Assembly: GCA_028641055.1 (NCBI GenBank)
Contig: CM054063.1
Location: 174,578,697 to 174,642,696, forward strand
DNA length: 64,000 nt
Direction: 5' to 3'
DNA from: Alopecurus myosuroides
Taxonomy: Eukaryota; Streptophyta; Magnoliopsida; Poales; Poaceae
The position numbers and the translations under genes are program-made. Each line of letters begins with the position of its first letter. The stretch's first letter is position 1. This document shows positions 23,731-32,421 of the stretch, piece after piece. The notes under the pieces are model-generated. The model ran no database searches, was not told the origin of the DNA, and was given only the letters and a program-made list of their open reading frames with translations.

Positions 23731-26700
23731 CTACGAAGAAGCAATTCTTCTATCATGCTGCCACCCGTTGGAGAAGAGGATGGCCCGGACTATAGCCAGT
23801 AACCGGTTGCATCCAGCCTCCATAAAATGGCGCTGGTCTTGTGGTAGAAGTAGGGACCACGAAGAAATCCAATAGATAGCCTTGTGTACCACCTGTAAGA
23901 AATGAGGGTGTTGTATCTTGTTAAAAGTTGCGTCATTACGACAATTCCATACAGCCCAAACAAAGGCGCAAACGCCAATCCTAATTCGTTGTTTATCATT
24001 TTTACCGATGTCATGAAGCCAATTACCAAACATATGGTCTATACTCAAGGGGGGAGAAATATTGAAAGTAAAATGAAGCAATCTCCATATTTTAACAATA
24101 AAAGAACACGAAATGAACAGGTGTTCTATGGTTTCATCATGAGAACAGAACACACATTTAGTGCATCCATGCCAATTGCGCCTGGTCAGGTTATCTTTAG
24201 TGAGAATCACTCGCTTATTGAGTAGCCACATGAAGATTTTAATTTTGAGTGGTATTTTCATTTTCCAGAGATACTTGTGCTGAAAAGGAGGTTGATCGTT
24301 CATGTAGTCAATATACATGGATCGAACAGAGAAAGTCCCATTCTGGTTCAACTTCCAGATAAAGGAGTCCTCGTCATTGGACAGCGAAATATGCATCACC
24401 TGTTGAACTAATTGCAGCCAATCATTCCAACTATTACCAAACAGATTTCTCCTAAACTGAATGTTTATGGGTGGTGCATTGGACAGTACATCAGCCACAA
24501 GAACATTTTTGTTTCGCACAATATTATAGAGCCTGGGGTATTTATTAGCCAGTGCTTTGTCCCCAAGCCAGATATCCTCCCAGAATCTAGTATGTAGACC
24601 ATTGCCCACAATAAAACATCCACGGGAAAAGAAATCTTGTCTAACCGATAAGATACCCCGCCAGAATGGGGAATCCGTTGGTTTTGGTTTTACCTGTGTT
24701 AGAGTTTTGTCCCCTAGGTATTTGTTAGTGAGCAACTCCTTCCAAACACCATCTTCATTAAGAAGTTTGAAGAGCCATTTGCTCAGCAAGCATTTGTTCT
24801 TAATGTCTAATAATTCAATTCCTAACCCCCCTTGGTCTTTTGGTCTACAAACAATACTCCATTTCGTCAATCTATATTTTCTCTTGTGTTGATCACTTTG
24901 CCAGAAGAACCTACTACGGAAGTAATCTAGCCTTTTCCTAACTCCCACCGGAATTTCAAAAAAGGACAAGAAAAACATAGGAAGGCTAGTGAGAACCGAA
25001 TTAATGAGTACTAATCTGTCTCCATAAGACAAGAGTTTCCCCGCCCAGGATGACAACTTCTGCTCAAAACGATCTTCAACAATTTTCCATTCTTTTAAGA
25101 GAAGTTTTCTGTAATGAATCGGAATACCAAGGTATTTAAAAGGTAAAGACCCACTTTCGCACCCAAAAATATTTTTATACTCCTCCTGGTGTTCTGATGC
25201 TTTCCCAAAACAGAAGACTTCACTTTTGTGAAAGTTAATCTTAAGTCCTGAAAGCTGTTCGAATAAGGATAAAATGAGCTTCATGTTCACTGCCTTATCT
25301 AGGTCATGTTCAAGGAAAAGAATGGTGTCATCCGCATACTGTAGAATCGAAACCCCACCCTCAACTAAATGGGGAACTAAACTACCAACCTGACCGTCCT
25401 CCTTGGCTCTCTCAATAATAATGGCCAACATGTCAGCCACTAGATTGAAAAGAACCGGAGAGAGTGGATCTCCTTGCCTTAAACCTTTTGCTGTCTGAAA
25501 ATAATGACCAATGTCATCATTTACACGAATGCCTACAGAACCTTTCTGGATGAATTTAGCTACCCACTCACACCATGTGGGATGGAACCCCTTCATCCGC
25601 AACACCTGCTGAAGGAAAGGCCATCTAACTTTGTCATAAGCTTTTTCAAAATCAATTTTGAACAAGACTCCGTCAAGTTTCTTAGAGTGTAGCTCGTGTA
25701 TTGTTTCATGTAAAATAACCACCCCCTCTAGAATATTTCTGCCTGGCAAGAAGGCTGACTGCGTAGGTTTAATGACTGACTGTGCAATCGCAGTCACCCG
25801 ATTAGTCCCTACTTTCGTGAAGATCTTGAAACTCACATTTAGAAGACAAATAGGACGATATTGTTCGATTCTACTTGCATCTTCCTTTTTTGGTAACAAA
25901 ATAATTACCCCAAAATTCAATCTAAAGAGAGGAAGATCCCCCTGATGCAACTGGTTAAACATGGCCATTAAGTCATATTTTATCACAGACCAGCATTGTT
26001 GGTAGAATTCTGCGGGAAACCCATCTGGGCCAGGAGCCGTGTTGTGTTTCATTTGTGAAATTGCTTCAAAGATCTCTTTTTCAGAGAAAGGAGAGACCAA
26101 CATCTCATTCTCCTCTGCGGATACAGTAGTAATATCATTATTGATTCCCTCATCCATAGTGAATGAATTCGGGTCAGGGGGGCCAAACAATCTTTTGTAA
26201 TAATTTGATATATAAGATTTCAGGTTTAGTTCCCCATGAACTGTACCTTCGTCTTGTTCCAATTGGATAATTCTCTTTTTTCTGTGTTTCCCATTTGCAA
26301 TCAAATGAAAATAACGCGTATTATCTCCTCCTTCTTGAATGTGTTTTATTTTAGCTCTTTGTGCCCATTTAGCCTCTTCATCTCGTCTAAGCTTAGCAAG
26401 ACACTCATCAGCATCTTTCTTAGCTTGTCTTTCCGCTACAGATAACGGGACAGTTTCAGCTTTGATATCCAGTTCATTAATAAGAAGCAACAACTTGTCC
26501 TTATTTCTTTTGTACTCACCACTCAAATTTTTGGCCCACCCTCTTAGAAACTGGCGCAGGTGTCTGATCTTTAGCTGCCATGTCTCCATCGGAGAGTGAC
26601 CGCCCAGACACGCTACCCATTCTCTGGCAATCATCGCTGAAAAGCCATCTTTCCGCAACCACGACAGTTCGAAGGAAAAGCGAGACTTGTTCCCAAGGTG

Positions 26701-27408
26701 AGCTTGTTGACCAGAGTCAATAATTAGAGGGGTGTGATCTGAACCCGTGCGTGCCAGTGCATGCACCGATACCAGAGGAAACTTTTGTTCCCACTCAACA
26801 CTAGCTAAAAACCGGTCTAATTTCTCAAACGTTTGGTTAACCCCTCTACTTGCCCAAGTAAATTGTCTACCTGAAAATTCCAGATCTTTCAGGTCTAAGC
26901 TCTCAATAATTGCATTAAAAATGAATGGCCATCGCGCATTAAAATTATCATTATTTTTTTCTTGTTGTCTCCGAATAATGTTAAAATCCCCCCCTACTAA
27001 CATGGGTCTTTCCTCTTTTTCACAGACTCGAACTAATTCAGCCAAAAATGCTGGTTTACTTGCATCTTGTGCTGCCCCGTAGACAACCACAAATGTCCAT
27101 AGGAAAGCATCTATTTTGTTTTTAATGTCTAGCTTTACACAAAAATCTCCTGCCTGAACATTTTGGACCTCAAACATAGAATTATCAAAACCAACAAGAA
27201 TACCACCAGAGCGGCCTCGTGGGGGTAGACAGAACCATACATAATCCTTCCCACCCCCCAAATATTTAAGAAAAGGAACCGAAAAATTGGACCTTCCTGT
27301 TTCAATAATAGCCACGAAATTTAGGCTCAGTTCACGAACATTTTCTTGAACCGCAAAGTGCTTAGCCGTATCACCAAAGCCATCCGAGTTCCAAATCATA
27401 CCCTTCAT
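23731..27408 (-). CDS. LINE ORF2: AP-like endonuclease, reverse transcriptase, zf-RVT
   Basis: 1225 residues without interruption, the usual length for plant L1-type ORF2. N-terminal endonuclease (about 1-235): AIIETG near residue 35, GGDFNII near 140, and SDHTPLI near 225, which are the metal-binding and catalytic signatures. RT (about 470-760): PGPDGFPAEF, FKIDFEKAYD, GLRQGDPLSP and the catalytic QYADD near residue 690. The C-terminal zf-RVT region has WKMKIPLKIKIFMWLL and a Cys/His knuckle (CTKCVFC, then HLFISC) near 1110-1135. The enzyme nicks target DNA and primes reverse transcription from the nick. The start codon overlaps the ORF1 stop (ATGA). The decayed homologue at 54.9-58.5 kb shows stops and frameshifts absent here, so this copy looks young. 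Expression is unknown and ORF1 is truncated. Confidence 0.93.
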   Translation of the reverse strand: MKGMIWNSDGFGDTAKHFAVQENVRELSLNFVAIIETGRSNFSVPFLKYLGGGKDYVWFCLPPRGRSGGILVGFDNSMFEVQNVQAGDFCVKLDIKNKIDAFLWTFVVVYGAAQDASKPAFLAELVRVCEKEERPMLVGGDFNIIRRQQEKNNDNFNARWPFIFNAIIESLDLKDLEFSGRQFTWASRGVNQTFEKLDRFLASVEWEQKFPLVSVHALARTGSDHTPLIIDSGQQAHLGNKSRFSFELSWLRKDGFSAMIAREWVACLGGHSPMETWQLKIRHLRQFLRGWAKNLSGEYKRNKDKLLLLINELDIKAETVPLSVAERQAKKDADECLAKLRRDEEAKWAQRAKIKHIQEGGDNTRYFHLIANGKHRKKRIIQLEQDEGTVHGELNLKSYISNYYKRLFGPPDPNSFTMDEGINNDITTVSAEENEMLVSPFSEKEIFEAISQMKHNTAPGPDGFPAEFYQQCWSVIKYDLMAMFNQLHQGDLPLFRLNFGVIILLPKKEDASRIEQYRPICLLNVSFKIFTKVGTNRVTAIAQSVIKPTQSAFLPGRNILEGVVILHETIHELHSKKLDGVLFKIDFEKAYDKVRWPFLQQVLRMKGFHPTWCEWVAKFIQKGSVGIRVNDDIGHYFQTAKGLRQGDPLSPVLFNLVADMLAIIIERAKEDGQVGSLVPHLVEGGVSILQYADDTILFLEHDLDKAVNMKLILSLFEQLSGLKINFHKSEVFCFGKASEHQEEYKNIFGCESGSLPFKYLGIPIHYRKLLLKEWKIVEDRFEQKLSSWAGKLLSYGDRLVLINSVLTSLPMFFLSFFEIPVGVRKRLDYFRSRFFWQSDQHKRKYRLTKWSIVCRPKDQGGLGIELLDIKNKCLLSKWLFKLLNEDGVWKELLTNKYLGDKTLTQVKPKPTDSPFWRGILSVRQDFFSRGCFIVGNGLHTRFWEDIWLGDKALANKYPRLYNIVRNKNVLVADVLSNAPPINIQFRRNLFGNSWNDWLQLVQQVMHISLSNDEDSFIWKLNQNGTFSVRSMYIDYMNDQPPFQHKYLWKMKIPLKIKIFMWLLNKRVILTKDNLTRRNWHGCTKCVFCSHDETIEHLFISCSFIVKIWRLLHFTFNISPPLSIDHMFGNWLHDIGKNDKQRIRIGVCAFVWAVWNCRNDATFNKIQHPHFLQVVHKAIYWISSWSLLLPQDQRHFMEAGCNRLLAIVRAILFSNGWQHDRRIASS

Positions 27409-27701
27409 TGTTTAGTTGATTTTATTTTTTGTAGTCTAGCACTCCTTCTTTTAACATCAAGGCCAGTGCCCGCTTTCTTTCTACGATAGGTTATAAGTTG
27501 AGGCACTTCGGTATGAGGACCCATTTGGTCTACCAAAGTTTCATTCTCCTCCAAAGCTAAATCATCCGACAAATTATTAGCATCCTTAATAACCAGACTA
27601 TTACTATCCCCTCCTACATCATTATGTAGAGTTTTTTGTATGTAAGTAATGACCCGTGACTCTTCAATGTTTTTAAGTAACATGTCAAATTTGATTGCCA
27701 C
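27405..27701 (-). pseudogene. LINE-A ORF1, C-terminal remnant
   Basis: About 98 codons, without an ATG at the start (the open frame begins just after an in-frame TAG), ending KRRSARLQKIKSTKQ and TGA. The basic tail resembles the end of LINE-B ORF1, which terminates in a similar RRRSAR motif next to its ORF2. ORF1 proteins bind LINE RNA; the RNA-binding and zinc-knuckle parts are missing here because of 5' truncation. Stop and ORF2 start share ATGA at 27408-27405. Confidence 0.7.
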
Positions 27702-27720
27702 TTTTTTTTGTTGGCTGTTA

Positions 27721-29274
27721 TGTTTCTATATGTGTTGTCAATGTCAATTCTCTATTGTTAAACAAGGGAAATCAAAGTCGCATTTTATCTTGTTGCTAGA
27801 TAAGAGGCTTAAATGTCAGGAGAAAATAGAACATATTGAATTCTATCTTATATTCCTATGCCATGGAAGTGTTAATCACCTCGAAGTTTAGAAACGAGCG
27901 ACTAGGAAGGTGGAGAGCGACGACCATTTAGAGGAAGCATGGTTTTCATGGGACAATCAAAGGTACATCTGAGAAGCTATCCATGCTTATGTAAACACGT
28001 GTCTATGGTTGCTCTCCAAAAAGTAACGGACAATAACTTTTTACTCCCTTTCACAGTGAAAAATCAATTTCTAGAATTCATTCTTTAGCCTCGACTCGAT
28101 TGTGGTTTTTGTTGTTTTGTTAGATGATACATCATGGCTTTTTCTTTCCTCCAGATTTGTTCGAATGTGGAGTGAGGTTTTTTGTATAGCAAACACATGA
28201 AGAGGTTGTTACTGGGCAAGGAAATTATAAATCACATTAGCAAGGAGTTTTGTTATACATGTATAATCGTATAGATTATAGGCATGTGGCTATTATTTAG
28301 AAGTCTTCGGAGGTACATACGGCTGTTTGCTGTAACCTTCATTTTTTGTTGTTATTAATTAGGTGGGTGGTAATTCAATTGATATCCCCGAAAAAAATGT
28401 TATCATACAAATATCATCTCATACTGGTTCCTGACGTCAAGAAGCTCAACGGTTGGGACGTATTCTTAGGGCAAAGGTAACATGGATTGAATCTTGTGGT
28501 GTATTGCTTTATTTTTTATGTGGGGTGGCGAATAGGGCGAAGGTCATGACCATCTTAGTCGCTGTCAGCATGGCTGCTAAAGGCTTGGGAGTCAGGATAG
28601 AGCGACATGGGAAATGGTGAGGGATCATTTCATAGAAGTTTCTGTTAACATTATCGAACTCTAAAGTTTCTTGTTGTGGTGCGTGGTTTTGATACATGGG
28701 TGCCTTGTCTTCATTTGTTTTGAATAGGCTAATATTTTTCAGATGGTCTAAGAGGTTAGATCCTCTCCACAGTTTATTTTACTGAAAAAAAAGTGTGCGA
28801 ACCCTTGAGCGCTGATGGTATTCTTAATATCACAATTAAGGTTGCCACGCCCTGACAGTGCACTCGCGGCAGTCTCCTTGTCAGTGGTCATATACATTTG
28901 TCTTCCAGCATTAGTGGCACCTAATATTTTTCTTAACACCCGTGATATTTTCTGGTTAAGTGAATATATAGGCTCAGGTCCCATCTTACCCTTAGCAATT
29001 TATCTGCATGTCTATATGCTATATCGCTAATTTAGATTATGCTGCCCGTTTCCTGGAATATTCAGTCACTAAGGTTTAAGTACTTTCAAATTTAGACTTA
29101 TCATTTGCTGGTATGATAACAAATCCTGTAGCTACACATACAGGTATGGAAACTAGGATGTGAAGACCTTATGGCAAGTATTTTTCTCTCCAAATGTTTG
29201 ACAAAGTTTCTCTAGATATACATTGACCTGGGAAAGTTATTCCACTGCTAGATTCATAAGGGCCCCTTGGATTG
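27721..29274. other. Intergenic, no gene recognised
   Basis: AT-rich sequence with only short, domain-less frames. It is the left host flank of the nested gypsy insertion; the target duplication GATTG lies at 29270-29274. Confidence 0.4.
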
Positions 29275-29549
29275 TGTAACGATCCCTTGGCCGCTGATCT
29301 CTCAGGGCGTGAGATACAAATCAGATACAGAGTAATCGCAGGCAGTGAGAGAGAAACAGAGATGAGCAACGAGAGAGAGAAACAAGAAGACGTGATTCAG
29401 TCTATTTCCTTTTCCCATCAGTATTCTGTTGCCTTATACAACCCGACCTCTTACAAGTGGACCCACTTTCCGAAGCAGCAGCAGCAAGCCTATTTCCAAC
29501 TTATGCCCTTACATCTATTTCAGTAATGTGTGTAGCGTCAGCTGTTACA
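29275..29549 (-). repeat. 3' LTR of the outer chromovirus (275 bp)
   Basis: Starts TGTAACGATCCC and ends CAGCTGTTACA on the plus strand. It differs from the 49028 copy at one site (CAGAGATG here, CAAAGATG there). The pol frame ends 49 bp inside it (stop at 29501-29503). Confidence 0.95.
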
Positions 29550-31510
29550 GTTGCCTCTCCTGGAAAACTTGCTTGTCCCCAAGCAAGTGCCGCTGGATAA
29601 CGATTCTTGAGCACGTTAAGGTCTTCCCAGGTCGCCGATGTCGCTGGAATGCCGCGCCACTTGATTAAGACTTGAGGAATTGCGGCGTTCCCTTTCTTTA
29701 CCAATCGACGCTCGAGGACATCTTCAGGTTCAGTATCGTTCAAGTCCAGAGTAGGCATGAGCGGTAACTCTGCAAAGACCGGTGTAAAATCAGGTGTGAA
29801 CTCTTTCAACTGAGAGACATGGAATACCGGATGGATGGCGCTATGCTCAGGAAGATCTAGCTTGTAAGCTGCATGCCCAATTCTCTCCAAAACATGAAAT
29901 GGACCATAGAACTTGAATGCAAGTTTCTGGCAAGGTCGATTCACCAGGGATGATTGGGCATATGGCTGAAGTTTAAGAAGAACCTTTTCGCCGACTTGAA
30001 ACGATTTCTCGGTGCGATTCTTGTCCGCTTGCAACTTCATGCGATTTTGGGCTGCCGCTAAATGTTCCTTCAGACGAGCTAACTGTGCTTCACGCTCCTG
30101 AAGCATGACCCCCGCATCAGTAGTGGTAGCAATGTGAGCATCAGGAATGGCCAAGAAGTTTGGCTCAACCCCATACACAGCCTTGAAGGGAGAGCAACCC
30201 AAGGCTGAATGATATGTTGAATTATACCATAGTTCTGCCAATGGCAACCATTTCCTCCAGCGCTTCGGGTCTTCATGAACCGCACAACGAAGAAACATTT
30301 CAAGGCACTGATTTACACGCTCTGTTTGCCCGTCCGTCTGTGGGTGGTAAGCTGTAGAGAAATGAAGTTTTGTGCCCAATGTTTGAAACAATTCTTTCCA
30401 CAACTGGCTAGTGAAAATCTTATCACGATCTGAGACAATTGACAAAGGAACACTGTGCAGTTTCACCACATTGTCAAGAAATGCCTGGGACACCGTCGCT
30501 GCGGTAAATGGATGCTTAAGTGGGATAAAATGAGCATATTTGGAGAGCCGGTCGACAACCACCATTATAACATTGGCCCCATTGGACAGCGGTAATCCTT
30601 CGATGAAATCCATGGAAAGTTCCCTCCAAATACCCGAAGGAGTAGGTAATGGTTGGAGCAGGCCAGCTGGATGTGTGTGCAAATGTTTAGCTTGTTGACA
30701 AATAGTGCACTGTTTAACAAAGTTCTCTACAGACAGCTTCATTCCAGACCAAGCAAAAATCTTTTTCAATCTGAGATAAGTAGGCAGAATGCCAGAATGA
30801 CCTCCAATGGGGCTAGCATGACAGGCACTGATCAGTTTAGTTTGCAAAGCAGAGTTATTTGCAATCCAAATGCGCCCCTTGAACCTGATCAAGCCATTAC
30901 ACAGTGCGTAGCCTTGTTCATCAGGACTAAGGACAGCCAACCCTTGTAACTTGTGTTGTGCGTCCAGGTCTGTAGCATAGGCATTCACCACCTCTTGTAT
31001 CCAGGCAGGGCGAACTTCATACAACACGTTAACTGTCATTCCTTGCGCCACCCGAGAGAGAGAGTCTGCAGCCGTATTCTCGATGCCCCTCTTATAGACA
31101 ATTTTGAACTGCAAACCCATAAGACGTGCCATAGCCTTTCGCTGCATTGTGGAATGTAAAGTTTGATCATCTAGGAATGTCAAACTTTGATGATCAGTGC
31201 GTATGATAAATTCTCCACGCATAAGATATTGCCTCCATCTTTCCACAGCCATGATCAACGCAATAAACTCTTTCTCATAGACCGACAAGGTACGGTGCTG
31301 AGGACTTAAAGCCTTACTGAGGAATGCCACTAGGTGACCATCTTGCATCAACACCGCTCCCACGCCGGTGTCGCATGCATCTGTTTCGATAATAAACTGT
31401 CGATTGAAATCAGGAAGGTGAAGCACAGGTGTAGATGACATAGCTTGTTTCAGTGCCAAGAATGCATGTTCGGCGTCTGTTGACCACACAAATTCTTTTT
31501 TCTTGAGTAA
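29501..31510 (-). CDS. Outer element pol, 3' half: RNase H, integrase, chromodomain
   Basis: Reading leftwards from the inner insertion: the end of RT and start of RNase H (FVWSTDAEHAFLALKQAM; IIETDACDTGVGAVL; FIIRTDHQSLTFL), then the integrase zinc-binding HHCC region (GGHSGILPTYLRLKK, CTICQQAK). The integrase core follows with LSMDFIEGLP, IVSDRDKIF and HPQTDGQTERVN, giving the D,D,E triad. The C-terminus is a chromodomain (VLIKWRGIPATSATWEDL), which in chromoviruses directs integration to modified chromatin. No internal stops. The stop codon is in the 3' LTR. The frame continues on the other side of the inner element at 47046, so it was one ORF before the inner insertion. Confidence 0.93.
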   Translation of the reverse strand, partial: LLKKKEFVWSTDAEHAFLALKQAMSSTPVLHLPDFNRQFIIETDACDTGVGAVLMQDGHLVAFLSKALSPQHRTLSVYEKEFIALIMAVERWRQYLMRGEFIIRTDHQSLTFLDDQTLHSTMQRKAMARLMGLQFKIVYKRGIENTAADSLSRVAQGMTVNVLYEVRPAWIQEVVNAYATDLDAQHKLQGLAVLSPDEQGYALCNGLIRFKGRIWIANNSALQTKLISACHASPIGGHSGILPTYLRLKKIFAWSGMKLSVENFVKQCTICQQAKHLHTHPAGLLQPLPTPSGIWRELSMDFIEGLPLSNGANVIMVVVDRLSKYAHFIPLKHPFTAATVSQAFLDNVVKLHSVPLSIVSDRDKIFTSQLWKELFQTLGTKLHFSTAYHPQTDGQTERVNQCLEMFLRCAVHEDPKRWRKWLPLAELWYNSTYHSALGCSPFKAVYGVEPNFLAIPDAHIATTTDAGVMLQEREAQLARLKEHLAAAQNRMKLQADKNRTEKSFQVGEKVLLKLQPYAQSSLVNRPCQKLAFKFYGPFHVLERIGHAAYKLDLPEHSAIHPVFHVSQLKEFTPDFTPVFAELPLMPTLDLNDTEPEDVLERRLVKKGNAAIPQVLIKWRGIPATSATWEDLNVLKNRYPAALAWGQASFPGEATVTADATHITEIDVRA

Positions 31511-32421
31511 TGTCGGGGGGTTACCCCCGAGTAGGGTAAAGACAGGTGGTAAAGGCCGCTTACAGAAGAGAGGTTTGGTCGAGTAGCCGACTACCGGGTA
31601 CTCGCTACCCGGTCGACTGCTACTCGGTCTCACCTCAAGATGACCAGAAGGAGATATCAATCAAGTTCTGCCCTGACGAGTAGAAGGTTTGGCCCGAGTA
31701 CAATTGGCGGGAACCTTTGGCGGGAACCTACTCGGGCAGAAAGTCAAAGGAGCCGTTCTGACACAGGATCCCGCGTATCCTGGGTCCGTACTTGGCAGCA
31801 TTCGAACTACTGTTCACGTGGGGACGGCCTGCCTGACAGTGACAGCATGGAAGCAGGCCGTGGCAGGATAAGGGGGGCCTACTCTGTGCCTAGGTACAGT
31901 GATACCAGTCTGTCCCCTAGTTTTGCCCAACGACTTTACAGAAGCAGCCAAGACCAACGACCAAAGCTGTCAGCGGGTACTCGGAGAAAGGACGGTGTGC
32001 ACACTATGTCGACACTTGTCTAGATTTGGACGTATCCGGCTGGGCACCATGTATATAAGGTGCCCCGCCGCCTCCTGCGCGAGGCATGCTCTCACACGTA
32101 CACACAGGCTCATAGTGAACCCTAGAAACCCTAAGTTCTTGACCTAGCTCTACTCGGAGAAGAGAGAGAGAGGCTACTCGGTAGCGTTACCATTTGTACT
32201 GTGGCTACTCGGAGAGACATCATAATACATAGAGAAAGGCAGGAGTAGGGGTTTTACCTCCTCACGAGGGCCCTGAACCTGGGTACATCGTGTTGTTTGT
32301 GTTGTGTGGATCTCACCTCACGCGGCTACTCGTCGCGTGATCCCTCCCCGGACACCTCCAGCGTCCATCGTCCCCACATCTTTAGCCATCCCATGGCATC
32401 TGCCGTGACACCACCACGACA
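31511..32421 (+). repeat. 5' LTR of the inner Tat element (911 bp)
   Basis: TGTCGGGGGG..CACGACA. It contains many TACTCGG or CCGAGTA motifs and a TATATAA box at 32052-32058. No base difference from 46135-47045 was seen by eye. Confidence 0.95.
32052..32059 (+). promoter_or_regulatory. TATA box of the inner 5' LTR
   Basis: TATATAAG preceded by GGGCACCATG and followed by a GC-rich stretch. This is the probable U3/R promoter, with transcription expected to start about 30 bp downstream. The same sequence occurs at 46676-46683 in the 3' LTR. Confidence 0.7.

Larger units (their letters stand above)
23565..27720 (-). mobile_element. LINE-A: 5'-truncated non-LTR retrotransposon with intact ORF2
   Basis: The plus strand begins with a T-run (23565-23573, the complement of the poly-A tail), then TTGAAAAGGGGG and a 3' UTR, ORF2 (27408-23731) and the last ~98 codons of ORF1 (27701-27405). 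A stop precedes the ORF1 remnant just upstream, so the 5' end lies near 27720 and most of ORF1 is missing. No convincing target duplication was found. The same family as the decayed LINE-B at 54676-61186. Confidence 0.88.

Noticed and set aside
27649..27891. Plus-strand frame at the 5' border of LINE-A
   Set aside because: It spans the LINE border and AT-rich flank and has no domain.
31640..32147. Small frames inside the 911-bp LTRs (also 46264-46771)
   Set aside because: Identical in both LTRs and lying in promoter/UTR sequence; no evidence of coding.
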